Assembly: GCF_923081025.1 (NCBI RefSeq)
Contig: NZ_CAKLPZ010000004.1
Location: 124,001-188,000 of the forward strand
Source of the DNA: Neolewinella maritima
GTDB taxonomy: Bacteria > Bacteroidota > Bacteroidia > Chitinophagales > Saprospiraceae
Direction: 5' to 3'
Length of the DNA: 64,000 nt
The notes beneath the pieces were generated by a model, which was not told the DNA's origin, made no database searches, and saw nothing but the letters and a program-made list of their open reading frames with translations. The position numbers and the translations under genes are program-made. Shown here in pieces: positions 1 to 9,482 of the stretch. Within the stretch, counting starts at the first letter, position 1. Every line of letters starts with the position of its first letter.

Positions 1-1062
1 ATTGCCCTGCTGGAAATAGGCCGGAAAGCGGTGCATGTACTGGTCGTAGGGCAGTATCGCTTCGGTCTCCGCATCGAAGAAGTTGGTATACCACAGTCCG
101 ATCAGCGCCAGTTTCACCGGCAGGTTCTCGCTCAGCGGGGCGTGGCGGAAGTGCGTGTCCATATTATGCAGGCCGTCGAGTAGTTCGGCGAAGCGGTCGA
201 AACCGACCGTTAGCGCGATGCTCATCCCGATACTCGAGGAGAGGCTGTACCGTCCGCCCACCCAATCCCAGAAGCCGAACATATTGTCCTCGGCAATACC
301 GAAGTCCTTCACTCCTTCCGCATTCGTGGACAGTGCGATGAAGTGCTTGGCTACGTCCTCCTGATTTCCGCCGTGCTGCAGGAACCACTCGCGCGCGCTC
401 CGGGCATTGGTCATGGTCTCCTGGGTGGTGAAGGTCTTGGACGCTACGAGGAACAGGGTGGTTTCTGGGTCTACGTTCTTCAGTACCTCCGCCAGGTGGG
501 TTCCATCGATGTTGGATACGAAGTGTACCTCCCGTCCGTCGATCCAGTAGGGCTTCAGTGCTTCGGTCACCATGACGGGTCCCAGATCGGAGCCACCGAT
601 CCCAATATTGACCACCTGCGTGAGCGGCTTGCCCGAATAGCCCGTATGGCTACCGTCGTGGATCTTTTTAGCGAAGGTCTTCATCCGCTCGAGCACGGCG
701 CGGACTTCGGGCATGACGTCCTGCCCGTCTACCAGCACTGCCTCGTCACCCCGATTGCGTAGTGCTACGTGGAGTACGGCACGGCCCTCCGTCCCGTTGA
801 TCGTTTCACCGGAGAACATCTGCTCGGTAGCTTGCTTCACTCCACAGTCTTCCGCCAGCTTGTAGAGCAGGTCGAGTGTTTCCTGGGAGAGTATATTCTT
901 GGAATAGTCCAGCAGGATATCCTCATAGTGCTGCGAAAAGTGCTTGAAGCGGTCGGCATCCTGGGCAAACAGGTCCTTCATGTGCCGCTGCTGCATTTCG
1001 TGTGCGTGCAGTTCCAGCTCTTTCCAGGCTAGGGTGGTCGTGGGGTTCAGGCTAGAGAGCAT
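1..1062 (-). CDS. pgi: Glucose-6-phosphate isomerase, C-terminal part cut by window edge
   Basis: Interconverts glucose-6-phosphate and fructose-6-phosphate in glycolysis and gluconeogenesis, in the cytoplasm. The frame is open from the ATG at 1062 down to base 1 (354 codons) with no stop, so the last part of the gene, including the conserved C-terminal active-site region, lies outside the window. Visible family motifs are the sugar-phosphate loop [11 protein letters not shown] at about residues 148-158 and the isomerase signature [16 protein letters not shown] at about residue 260. The N-terminus ([17 protein letters not shown]) matches the usual start of long-form bacterial PGIs. No neighbour on the same strand is visible upstream; the next gene diverges at 1279. 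Confidence 0.95.
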   Translation of the reverse strand, partial: MLSSLNPTTTLAWKELELHAHEMQQRHMKDLFAQDADRFKHFSQHYEDILLDYSKNILSQETLDLLYKLAEDCGVKQATEQMFSGETINGTEGRAVLHVALRNRGDEAVLVDGQDVMPEVRAVLERMKTFAKKIHDGSHTGYSGKPLTQVVNIGIGGSDLGPVMVTEALKPYWIDGREVHFVSNIDGTHLAEVLKNVDPETTLFLVASKTFTTQETMTNARSAREWFLQHGGNQEDVAKHFIALSTNAEGVKDFGIAEDNMFGFWDWVGGRYSLSSSIGMSIALTVGFDRFAELLDGLHNMDTHFRHAPLSENLPVKLALIGLWYTNFFDAETEAILPYDQYMHRFPAYFQQGN

Positions 1063-1278
1063 ACGCGGGGTGGGATTATACTTGAGTGTAGAAACGGGTA
1101 CGGTTAAATGTACAGCGGGCAAGACAAAATGTGCGGCCCAATACCTATTGGAGGTGCCGCGACCGTAGCGGGACATACGGTACGCGAACATGATTGCTGC
1201 AGTGGTGTTATATAGGTACAATACTTACCGGGCTATTGCACGGCCCCTGCGTTTATTAACACAACCAAACCATCAACA

Positions 1279-2760
1279 ATGAAATTTTCTCTCTACAGTC
1301 TCCTAGCCTGTCTGGCGGTGATGCTGCTTATGCCAGTATCCGTCTCCGCACAGGAAGATATGGAGCAAAAGACCATCGCTCAACTCGCTAGCGAGAACGG
1401 TGATCTAACCATTCTGGTCGCAGCGCTGAACGCCGCTGACCTGGCCGCTACCCTCGAAGGCGAAGGCCCCTTCACCGTATTCGCACCCACCGATGAGGCC
1501 TTCCGTGCCCTTCCCCAGGAAGTGTTCCAGGCGCTGCTTAAGGCAGAGAACCGTCAGGCACTGGTCGACATCCTTACCTACCACGTCGCCAATGGCGCCC
1601 TGGCTGCCAGTGACGTAACCGCCGCTATCGAAGGCGCCGAGAATGGCGAATTCATGGCCGGCACCATGAACGGCGACTTCACCGCCTCCCTCATGGACGG
1701 TACCGTGATGCTGACCGATGCTAAGGGCAACACGGCCAACGTTATTCAGGCCGACGTAATGGCCAGCAATGGCGTCATCCACGTCATCGATGCCGTTCTT
1801 CTTCCCGAAAACCTTGACGTAGACGCACTGCTTGCCCCCGCAATGGAGGATGCCGCTGCTATGACCGATGACACTATGGAAGCTGGCGAAGAAGCCGGTG
1901 AAGAAGTAGCCGAAGGTGCCGAAGAAATGGTAACGGAAGCTGCTGAGGAGACCGAAGAGGCCATGACCGAGGCCGGCAATGAAATGCAGGAAGCCGGACA
2001 GGAAGTTGTCGAAGAAACCGAAGAGGCTATGACCGAAGCTGGTCATGAAGTTCGCGAGGCAGGACAAGAGGTCGAGCAGGAAATGACCGAGACCGCCCAG
2101 GACGTGCGTCGCACCACCCAGGAAGTCGGCAGTGACGTCACCCAGATGAATCGCGAGATGGGCGAGAACATGGACGAGGTGGACAACACCCTGATGGACA
2201 GCACTGACATGGATATGGACATGGACGTAGATACCGATATGGACATGGACACCGACATGGAGCGCAGCGACATGGACAACGGTACGATGGGTAACACCAC
2301 CCGCCGTAGCATGAGCCCCGACAACAACACGATTGTCGACGTAGCCGCTGCTAACACCGACTTCCGCACACTGGTTAACGCCGTAGAAACTGCTGAACTG
2401 GCCGACGTACTGGCTAGCGACGGTGAATTCACTGTATTTGCCCCCACTGAGGCTGCATTCGGCAAGCTGGAGTCTGGCACCGTAGAAGGTCTGGATAAGG
2501 AGCAACTGCAGGGTGTACTCACCTACCACGTAGTAGCATCGAAGATCTCTGCTGCTGATCTGATCAAAGCCATCGAAGCAAACAACGGTTACTTCCGCAT
2601 CCAGACCATGGGTGGTGGTAGTCTGATCGCTTCCATGCAGGATGGCAACGTCATCCTCACCGATGGAAATGGCGGTGTAGCTACGGTGACCAGCACGGAC
2701 GTAGAAGCCAGCAACGGTACCATCCACGTCATTGACACGGTCCTGATGCCCCGCATGTAA
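1279..2760 (+). CDS. Secreted protein with two fasciclin (FAS1) domains and an acidic linker
   Basis: 493 residues. An N-terminal signal peptide (hydrophobic to VSVSAQ, about residue 25) is followed by a FAS1 domain at about 32-180 and a second at about 352-493. Both carry the H1/H2-like boxes FTVFAPT and NG(V/T)IHVID typical of fasciclin folds. FAS1 proteins act in adhesion and matrix contacts at the cell surface. The two domains are joined by about 165 residues of repetitive acidic sequence. One part has repeats of the type EEAMTEAGxE(M/V)xEAGQEV, likely helical or coiled coil. The next is a short Asp-Met tract. The linker could be a helical spacer or bind divalent cations; that is inference. 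There is no T9SS domain and no lipobox. A strong terminator follows at 2793. The role in this organism is unknown. Confidence 0.9.
   Translation: MKFSLYSLLACLAVMLLMPVSVSAQEDMEQKTIAQLASENGDLTILVAALNAADLAATLEGEGPFTVFAPTDEAFRALPQEVFQALLKAENRQALVDILTYHVANGALAASDVTAAIEGAENGEFMAGTMNGDFTASLMDGTVMLTDAKGNTANVIQADVMASNGVIHVIDAVLLPENLDVDALLAPAMEDAAAMTDDTMEAGEEAGEEVAEGAEEMVTEAAEETEEAMTEAGNEMQEAGQEVVEETEEAMTEAGHEVREAGQEVEQEMTETAQDVRRTTQEVGSDVTQMNREMGENMDEVDNTLMDSTDMDMDMDVDTDMDMDTDMERSDMDNGTMGNTTRRSMSPDNNTIVDVAAANTDFRTLVNAVETAELADVLASDGEFTVFAPTEAAFGKLESGTVEGLDKEQLQGVLTYHVVASKISAADLIKAIEANNGYFRIQTMGGGSLIASMQDGNVILTDGNGGVATVTSTDVEASNGTIHVIDTVLMPRM
2206..2262 (+). repeat. GAYATGGAY low-complexity repeat encoding an Asp-Met tract
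   Basis: Within the linker of the FAS1 protein, the triplet pair GAY ATG recurs and encodes alternating Asp and Met with occasional Val or Thr (DMDMDMDVDTDMDMDTDM). The flanking linker from about 1880 carries degenerate repeats encoding Glu/Ala-rich helix-forming units. Such tracts are prone to slippage, so copy number may vary between strains. Confidence 0.8.
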
Positions 2761-2792
2761 TTTTACCGGACATTCATCAATGTCTTCATTTC

Positions 2793-2820
2793 GGGCCACT
2801 ATCCTCACGGATAGTGGCCC
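2793..2820 (+). terminator. Rho-independent terminator after the FAS1 gene
   Basis: A perfect 12-bp inverted repeat (GGGCCACTATCC and its complement) with a 4-nt loop, followed by GTTTCGTTG, 32 bases after the FAS1 stop. The U tract is weak but the stem is long and GC-rich. Confidence 0.8.
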
Positions 2821-2879
2821 GTTTCGTTGTGGCCCTTCCCGGCTTCGACTTACCTTAAGGCCCAGACCAAACCTCCACG

Positions 2880-5744
2880 ATGCGCGCCATTCTACTCTGC
2901 CTTCTAGCCATACTTTGCACCTGCGGCCCCGCCCCTACCCTGTCAGCGCAGGACCGGATGAGTGCCTATACCCAGCGCACGCAATTGCAGGAACAGTCCC
3001 CCCTGAAGGGCCTGAACTTTACGAATATCGGTCCCAGTGTCATGAGCGGACGGGTAGCGGATATCGCGGTGGACCCCGACGAGCCGACCCATTTCTACGT
3101 AGCCTATGCTAGCGGAGGCCTCTGGGAAACCCAGGATAATGGCAACAGCTTCACCCCCCTGTTCGACGACCAGGCCGTGATGACTATCGGAGATATTGAC
3201 GTACACTGGCCCTCCGGCACCATATATGTAGGCACGGGGGAAGTGAACAGCAGCCGTAGCTCGTACGCCGGTAACGGAGTATACAAAAGCGTGGATGGCG
3301 GTGAGAACTGGACTCATCTGGGGCTGAACGAAACCCACCACATCGGCCGTGTGATCGTAGACAGCAAGGACCAGAATACGCTCTGGGTAGCCGCATTGGG
3401 TCACTTGTACGGACCCAATCCGGAGCGCGGTGTGTACCGCTCTACGGACGGCGGCAAGAACTGGTCGCATACGCTACAGATCAACGACAGCACCGGGGTG
3501 GTAGACCTGATCCGCGATCCCCGCCGACCGCAGGAGTTGTTCGCAGCGGCCTGGCAGCGCGAGCGCAAAGCCTGGAATTTTCGGGAAAGCGGCCCCGGAA
3601 CCGGCGTTTACCACAGTACCGATGGCGGCAAGACGTGGCAACTGCTCACTACTGAGCAAGGCGGCTTTCCCACCGGGGAGGGTGCCGGTCGCATCGGGCT
3701 GGCCGTGAGCTACGACCAGCGTGGCAAGCGCCACCTGTATGCCAGTATAGACAACTACTTCTTGCGTGAAGCAGAGGAGAACGACGACGAGAGCCTGACC
3801 AAAAATCAGCTCCGCGATATGCCGAAGGAAGACCTGCTGCGGCTGGAGAATTACCTGCTGGAAGACTTCCTGCGCACCAACGGCTTCCCCAAGGAGCTAG
3901 ACGCAAAGACCGTCCGCAGCCGCGTAGAATCCGGGGATGTATCCCCCCTACAGCTGGTCGAGTACCTGGAAGACGCCAATGCCGAACTGTACGATACCGA
4001 GGTGAAGGGCTTCGAACTCTACCAGAGTACGGACGGCAAACGGTGGACGCGCACTCACGAAGAGTACATCGACAATGTCTATTCCAGCTATGGCTACTAC
4101 TTCGGTCAGCTCGCCGTGCATCCCGAAGATCCGCAAACCGTCTATGCCATGGGGGTGCCCATCGTAAAGTCTACCGATGGTGGCAAGAGCTGGGCGGGTG
4201 CGAATGGCGATAACGTTCATGCTGACCACCACTACATGTGGATCAATCCCAAGAACCCCAATCACCTCATCAACGGTAACGACGGCGGCGTGAACATCAG
4301 CTACGACGGCGGCGCTCACTGGCTAAAGTGCAACGTGCCGCCGGTGGCTCAATTCTATGCCGTGGCCGCTGATAACCACCCGGACGGCTACCGGGTCTAC
4401 GGCGGACTGCAGGACAACGGTACCTGGCGCGGACCCCACGACTACGCCTCGAGTACCCGGTGGCAGCAGAACGGTAAGTACCCCTACGATATGCTCTTTG
4501 GCGGCGACGGCATGCAGGTGCAGGTCGATCCCCGCGATAACGAGACGGTCTATGTAGGCTTTCAGTTCGGTAACTACTACCGCCTAAACCCAAAAGAGGA
4601 ATCCCGTACCTACATCACCCCGAAGCACACCTTCGGCCAGCGGCCCTTCCGCTGGAACTGGCAGACGCCCATCCTACTCAGCGTTCACCAGCCCGATATT
4701 CTCTATATGGGCTCCAACCACTTCCACCGCAGTTTCAACCGGGGCGACGACTTCGAGACCCTCGGTGAGGATCTGACCGGCGGCGGCCGGCGGGGTGACG
4801 TGACCTACGGCACCCTCACCACTATTGCGGAAAGTCCGCTGCGCTTCGGTCTGCTGTATACGGGCAGTGACGACGGCCTTGTACACCGCAGCAGCGACGG
4901 CGGCCAGCAGTGGGAGCAGCTCTCTGGCTTCCCGGCCGACCTATGGGTGTCGCGCATCGAAGCCAGTCACCACGACGAGGCCACTGTCTACCTCTCCCTG
5001 AACGGCTACCGCGACGACGACTTTACGAGCTACGTCTACCGCAGCACCGACCGCGGCGGCACTTGGACGCCCATCGGCAGCGACCTCCCCGCTGAACCCG
5101 TCAACGTCATCAAGGAAGACCCCAGTAATGCCGCCTTACTCTATGTTGGTACCGATCACGGACTATATATGAGTATGGACACTGGAGCCACCTTCACGGC
5201 TGTCACTGACTTACCCGCAGTGGCCGTACACGACGTGGTAGTACAGCAGCAGGCCCACGACCTAATCGTGGGCACCCACGGCCGCAGTCTCTACCGTAGC
5301 CATGTAGGCCTGCTCCAGCAGGTAGCCGGCAAGGCCGAGCCGGGCCTCGTACTGGCGGACGTGCCGGAGCAGCGCTATTCCAGCCGCTACGGTAGTCAGA
5401 GCTGGTTTACTGACGATACCACGCCGGAGCTACACCTCCAGGCGTATCATCAGGGCGGGTCCGCCGGTGCAACACTTCAGGTGAAGGCAGCGGATAGCAC
5501 CGTAGTATACCGGCGCGAGGTGGCGCTGACCGACGGCCTCAATACGCTGACGTACGATCTGAGTTTCGACGCCGATCAGGCCGGTAAGTTGGAAGAACTG
5601 GCGAATGCGGACCGCAAGGAAGATACCAAGCCCGTACGCATCAAAGAGGCGGACAATGGTGTATACTACCTACGCCCCGGAACGTACACCCTCCTCCTGG
5701 AAAGCGGTGATCAACGGGCGCAAACAGTCTTAGAAATTAAGTAG
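2880..5744 (+). CDS. Exported BNR/sortilin-like beta-propeller protein
   Basis: 954 residues. The N-terminus has a hydrophobic signal and the CTCGPAP lipobox-like stretch (residues 13-19), so it is either a lipoprotein or is cleaved after TLSAQ. The body is built from repeated BNR/Asp-box units of the S-T-D-G-G-x-x-W type ([65 protein letters not shown]), as in the sortilin/VPS10 and photosystem-assembly-factor-like propellers. Propellers of this kind occur in exported glycosidases and binding proteins; no catalytic residues can be assigned. The C-terminal 120 residues form a beta-rich domain without T9SS signals. The start is supported by the signal peptide directly after the ATG. The codons for the CTCGPAP stretch coincide with a GC-rich word repeated elsewhere in the window. 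Confidence 0.85.
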   Translation: MRAILLCLLAILCTCGPAPTLSAQDRMSAYTQRTQLQEQSPLKGLNFTNIGPSVMSGRVADIAVDPDEPTHFYVAYASGGLWETQDNGNSFTPLFDDQAVMTIGDIDVHWPSGTIYVGTGEVNSSRSSYAGNGVYKSVDGGENWTHLGLNETHHIGRVIVDSKDQNTLWVAALGHLYGPNPERGVYRSTDGGKNWSHTLQINDSTGVVDLIRDPRRPQELFAAAWQRERKAWNFRESGPGTGVYHSTDGGKTWQLLTTEQGGFPTGEGAGRIGLAVSYDQRGKRHLYASIDNYFLREAEENDDESLTKNQLRDMPKEDLLRLENYLLEDFLRTNGFPKELDAKTVRSRVESGDVSPLQLVEYLEDANAELYDTEVKGFELYQSTDGKRWTRTHEEYIDNVYSSYGYYFGQLAVHPEDPQTVYAMGVPIVKSTDGGKSWAGANGDNVHADHHYMWINPKNPNHLINGNDGGVNISYDGGAHWLKCNVPPVAQFYAVAADNHPDGYRVYGGLQDNGTWRGPHDYASSTRWQQNGKYPYDMLFGGDGMQVQVDPRDNETVYVGFQFGNYYRLNPKEESRTYITPKHTFGQRPFRWNWQTPILLSVHQPDILYMGSNHFHRSFNRGDDFETLGEDLTGGGRRGDVTYGTLTTIAESPLRFGLLYTGSDDGLVHRSSDGGQQWEQLSGFPADLWVSRIEASHHDEATVYLSLNGYRDDDFTSYVYRSTDRGGTWTPIGSDLPAEPVNVIKEDPSNAALLYVGTDHGLYMSMDTGATFTAVTDLPAVAVHDVVVQQQAHDLIVGTHGRSLYRSHVGLLQQVAGKAEPGLVLADVPEQRYSSRYGSQSWFTDDTTPELHLQAYHQGGSAGATLQVKAADSTVVYRREVALTDGLNTLTYDLSFDADQAGKLEELANADRKEDTKPVRIKEADNGVYYLRPGTYTLLLESGDQRAQTVLEIK
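2917..2935 (+). repeat. GC-rich dispersed word, copy 1 (in signal-peptide codons)
   Basis: Reads GCACCTGCGGCCCCGCCCC, identical over all 19 bases to the copies at 33680 and 48797. In this gene it encodes the CTCGPAP stretch at the signal-peptide/lipobox boundary. Confidence 0.8.
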
Positions 5745-5835
5745 TAGTGGTCCGTTTCGGTCCGCACGCCTATACCGGTGTTCTACACTACCATTCGTGG
5801 GAGGTTCGCCCTTCTCCCTACTTACCAATACCCCT

Positions 5836-8133
5836 ATGCAATCAATAGATAATCCCGAAGCTCTAGCCCAGTGTCCATTTCGCGGCACCCGCATCGGCGG
5901 CGCCATCGGCAGTGCCCCCACCACCGATGACTGGTGGCCCAACCGCCTACAGGTCGAACTGCTCCACCAAGAATCCCAGCGGGCCAATCCCCTCCGTGAC
6001 GAAAGCTATTCGGAAGCCTTTAATAAACTGGACTACGCCCAGCTCAAGCAGGACGTGAAGGACGTGCTCGTCGACTCCAAAGACTGGTGGCCGGCTGACT
6101 ACGGCAACTACGGTCCGCAGATGATCCGGATGGCCTGGCACTCAGCAGGTACCTACCGCATCGCCGACGGGCGCGGCGGTGCAGGGCAGGCGATGCAGCG
6201 CTTCGCACCCATCAACTCATGGTGGGATAACGGAAACACCGATAAATCTCGCCGGCTACTCTGGCCCATCAAACGCAAGTATGGCGCCAGCCTTTCCTGG
6301 GCCGACCTCATCGTTCTGGCCGGTACCGTAGCCCTGGAGATCATGAACTTCCCCACCACCGGCTTTGCCGGCGGGCGGCGCGATGCCTGGGAACCCGACC
6401 GCAGCACCTACTGGGGACCGGAATTTTGGAACGGCAAGCCCTTCGACGAGTCACAGGCAACTGGCGACCACAAAGGCCATCCCGAAGAGATGGTCAGCCC
6501 CAAACTGCGCTGGGTCGGCGGCCCCAAAGAGAACTACCACGACCTGGAGAACCCCCTGGCGGCCACCCACTCCAACCTCATCTACGTCAACCCCGAAGGC
6601 CCGGGCGGCAACGGTGACCCCATGGACTCGGCCCGCAACATCCGCGAATCCTTCGCCCGGATGGCTATGAACGACGAGGAGACCGTCGCCCTGGTCGCCG
6701 GAGGTCACGCCTTTGGTAAGAGCCACGGTATGGTACCGGCCGCGAAGATCGGCTACGCCCCCGAAGCCGCCGGTATCGAAGAAATGGGTCTCGGCTGGCA
6801 CAATCCCGTAGGCTCCGGAAACGGCCCCGATACCATGACCAACGGTATTGAAGGCTCCTGGACACCTAACCCGACACAGTGGGATAATACCTACCTGATC
6901 AATTTGCTTCGCTTCGAATGGAAGAAAGTGGAAAGTCCGGCCGGTGCGGTGCAGTGGACGCCCGTCGACTCCAGTGCACCCAAGACCCCCGATGCCCACC
7001 GGGAAGGCGTGATGAACGACCTTATGATGATGACCTCCGACATTGCCCTAAAGGTCGATCCCGCCTACCGAAAGGTTTGCGAACACTTCCTGAACGACTT
7101 CGAGGCCTTCACCGTGGCATTCTCTAAGGCTTGGTACAAGCTCACCCATCGCGACATGGGTCCTAAGGATCGCTACCTAGGTCCCGAGGTGGCCCCCGAA
7201 GACTTCTTGTGGCAAGATCCCGTGCCCAAACTCGATCATCCAGTCGTAGATGCAGCCGATGTTGCTGATCTCAAGCGGCGCATTTTGGCCACTGGCCTGC
7301 CGGTATCGGCATTGATTTCCGCAGCCTGGTCTGCCGCGAGCATCTACCGCGATTCCGACAAGCGCGGAGGTGCCAACGGTGGCCGCATTGGTCTCGAGCC
7401 ACAAAATAAGTGGGAGCTCAATCGCCCGGCCGAGCTAGACCGGGTACTCACCACTTACTGGGGCATGCGCGATGAGTTTAACGCTGCGCAGTCTGACGGT
7501 AAGAAGGTCTCACTGGCGGACCTCGTAGTGCTGGGTGGTTGCGCGGCCGTGGAGCAGGCCGCCGCGGATGCCGGTACCGAGATCACGGTACCCTTCACCC
7601 CGGGCCGAATGGACACGACGGCTGAACTGACCGATGCCGAAAGCTTCGATTGGCTGAAGCCCGTGTCCGACGGTTTTAAGAACTACCACAACGACCAGGT
7701 CGGCTACCGCGTGCAACCGGAACGCATCTTTCTGGACCGCGCACAGCTGCTCACCCTGAGCGTACCGGAGTGGACCGTACTGACCGGAGGCCTCCGCGTA
7801 CTCGAACAGAACTGGGATTACTCCAAGCACGGAGTATTCACCGACCGGCCGGGACAATTGACCAACGACTTCTTTCGCGTGCTCACAAGTATGGACTACG
7901 AGTGGAAACCTGCCGACCAAGGCAAAACGGTCTTTAACCTAAACGATCGGGCCACCGGGGTAACCAAGTACACGGCTACCCGCTGCGACCTCATCTTCGG
8001 GTCTAACGCCCAACTGCGCAATGTAGCCGAGGTATACGCCGCCGACGATGGTCAGCAGCGCTTTATCAAAGATTTTGTCGCAGCCTGGAATAAGGTCATG
8101 ATGCTCGACCGGTACGATATTAAGGACGCCTAA
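5836..8133 (+). CDS. katG: Catalase-peroxidase KatG
   Basis: Bifunctional haem enzyme that removes hydrogen peroxide. I use the ATG at 5836 (765 residues, starting MQSIDNPEA); a GTG at 5797 in the same frame would add 13 residues that do not look like KatG. The distal haem site is [11 protein letters not shown] (Trp101, His102). The proximal histidine is in GGHAFGKSH (His291). All three residues of the Met-Tyr-Trp cross-link needed for catalase activity are present: Trp101, Tyr250 in LIYVNPEG, and Met276 in RMAMND; the Tyr-Met spacing of 26 matches the Mycobacterium enzyme. The degenerate C-terminal peroxidase-like domain is complete. It stands alone, followed by a strong bidirectional terminator. 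No OxyR or Fur site was recognised. Confidence 0.97.
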   Translation: MQSIDNPEALAQCPFRGTRIGGAIGSAPTTDDWWPNRLQVELLHQESQRANPLRDESYSEAFNKLDYAQLKQDVKDVLVDSKDWWPADYGNYGPQMIRMAWHSAGTYRIADGRGGAGQAMQRFAPINSWWDNGNTDKSRRLLWPIKRKYGASLSWADLIVLAGTVALEIMNFPTTGFAGGRRDAWEPDRSTYWGPEFWNGKPFDESQATGDHKGHPEEMVSPKLRWVGGPKENYHDLENPLAATHSNLIYVNPEGPGGNGDPMDSARNIRESFARMAMNDEETVALVAGGHAFGKSHGMVPAAKIGYAPEAAGIEEMGLGWHNPVGSGNGPDTMTNGIEGSWTPNPTQWDNTYLINLLRFEWKKVESPAGAVQWTPVDSSAPKTPDAHREGVMNDLMMMTSDIALKVDPAYRKVCEHFLNDFEAFTVAFSKAWYKLTHRDMGPKDRYLGPEVAPEDFLWQDPVPKLDHPVVDAADVADLKRRILATGLPVSALISAAWSAASIYRDSDKRGGANGGRIGLEPQNKWELNRPAELDRVLTTYWGMRDEFNAAQSDGKKVSLADLVVLGGCAAVEQAAADAGTEITVPFTPGRMDTTAELTDAESFDWLKPVSDGFKNYHNDQVGYRVQPERIFLDRAQLLTLSVPEWTVLTGGLRVLEQNWDYSKHGVFTDRPGQLTNDFFRVLTSMDYEWKPADQGKTVFNLNDRATGVTKYTATRCDLIFGSNAQLRNVAEVYAADDGQQRFIKDFVAAWNKVMMLDRYDIKDA

Positions 8134-8165
8134 GCGGAGTCCTACCTCCCGCTTATTACGCAGAA

Positions 8166-8196
8166 GGGGCCGATACTACACGGTAGTATCGGCCCC
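8166..8196. terminator. Bidirectional terminator between katG and the alcohol dehydrogenase
   Basis: A 14-bp perfect stem (GGGGCCGATACTAC and complement) with a 3-nt loop, placed between two convergent genes. There is only a short T-rich flank on the plus side (CTATTCGG), but the stem is very stable. Confidence 0.8.
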
Positions 8197-8240
8197 TATT
8201 CGGTATCTCCTATGTGAGTCGGGTAAAGCGTGAGTACTAC

Positions 8241-9410
8241 TTAGGGCTTTAGTACCACCTTGATACAGCCGTCCTCCTTATCGCGGAACTTCTTGTACAT
8301 CTCCGGCGCATTTTCCAGCGGCTCGGTGTGGGTGATCATAAAGCTGAGGTCGATCTCTCCCTTGTTGACCTTTTCCAGGAGGGGTTCCAGGTAGCGCTGT
8401 ACGTGCGTCTGCCCCATCTTGAAGGTCAGTCCCTTGTTCATGGCTGCGCCCATTGGGATGGTAGCGGTAGATCCGTAGACGCCCGGGATCGACAGTGTCC
8501 CCCCCTTACGGCACGACATGATGGCCTGTTGTAGTACGTAGGGGTGATCGGTCTGAAGGTGTGCCGTTTGCTTGAGGGTATCGGCGGCTGCGGCTACCAT
8601 GTTTGAAGCATGTGATTCCGCGCCTACGGCGTCGATGCAGCGATCCGGACCGCGGCCACCGGTCATTTCCTTGAGTTTTTCGAGTACATCGTCTTTGGAG
8701 AAGTCGATGGTCTCGACCTTACAGTGCTCGCGGGCCATTTGTAGCCGCTCCGGTACCTGATCGATGGCGATCACTCGTCCGGCACCCATCATCCAGGCGC
8801 TCTTCATGGTGAAAAGTCCGACGGGTCCGCAACCCCAAATGGCGACGGTATCGCCGGCTACGATCTGCGCCTGTTCGGCGGCCATGTAGCCGGTGGGGAA
8901 AATATCGGAAAGGAATAATACTTTCTCGTCCGGCAGATCGGATTCGATCTTGATGGTACCCAGATCGGCGTAGGGTACGCGCAGAAACTCGGCCTGTCCG
9001 CCTGGGATACCGCCGAGCAGGTGACTGTATCCATATACGGCGGCTGGTGAGTGCCCCATCTGCGCCTCGGCGTTCTCCGGCTTTGGATTGGAGTTGTCGC
9101 ACATCGAGTAGAGCGTCTGCTCGCAGAACCAGCAGTGGCCGCAGCTGATCGTAAAGGAGACCACCACGCGGTCTCCCTTCTTGATGTTCTTGACGGCGGA
9201 GCCTACTTCCTCGACGATACCCATCGGCTCATGACCGATAATATCGCCGGCCTTCATCATCGCGATGTAGCCGTCAAAGAGGTGGAGGTCGGACCCACAG
9301 ATAGCGGTCGAGGTGACGCGAATGATGGCGTCGGTGGGCTTTTCAATTCTGGGGTCGGGGTGGGTGTCGACGCGTACGTCTCCCTGACCGTGGTAGGTTA
9401 ATGCTCTCAT
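8241..9410 (-). CDS. Zinc-dependent alcohol dehydrogenase (MDR superfamily)
   Basis: 389 residues. An NAD(P)-linked medium-chain dehydrogenase related to the formaldehyde dehydrogenase/dismutase-like branch. The catalytic zinc ligands are visible: Cys38 in AICGSDLH, and His60-Glu61 in GHEPMG. The structural zinc loop is [15 protein letters not shown], with four cysteines. The Rossmann nucleotide-binding motif is WGCGPVGLF. The substrate cannot be told from sequence; family members oxidise primary alcohols, aldehyde hydrates or polyols. It lies 72 bp downstream of tamL on the same strand and might be read through from it, but its function is unrelated. It ends at the terminator shared with katG. 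Confidence 0.9.
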   Translation of the reverse strand: MRALTYHGQGDVRVDTHPDPRIEKPTDAIIRVTSTAICGSDLHLFDGYIAMMKAGDIIGHEPMGIVEEVGSAVKNIKKGDRVVVSFTISCGHCWFCEQTLYSMCDNSNPKPENAEAQMGHSPAAVYGYSHLLGGIPGGQAEFLRVPYADLGTIKIESDLPDEKVLFLSDIFPTGYMAAEQAQIVAGDTVAIWGCGPVGLFTMKSAWMMGAGRVIAIDQVPERLQMAREHCKVETIDFSKDDVLEKLKEMTGGRGPDRCIDAVGAESHASNMVAAAADTLKQTAHLQTDHPYVLQQAIMSCRKGGTLSIPGVYGSTATIPMGAAMNKGLTFKMGQTHVQRYLEPLLEKVNKGEIDLSFMITHTEPLENAPEMYKKFRDKEDGCIKVVLKP

Positions 9411-9482
9411 ACGTATGGTTTTATACAGTACGGCGGAGCGCTACTTGGGTTCGTACGTGTGCAGTGTTATACAGTCTGCCCC

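Noticed and set aside
1405..2808. A 467-codon open frame antisense to the FAS1 gene
   Set aside because: It is rich in His/Val/Gly repeats mirroring the sense repeats, has no family resemblance, and the sense strand has a signal peptide, two FAS1 domains and its own terminator.
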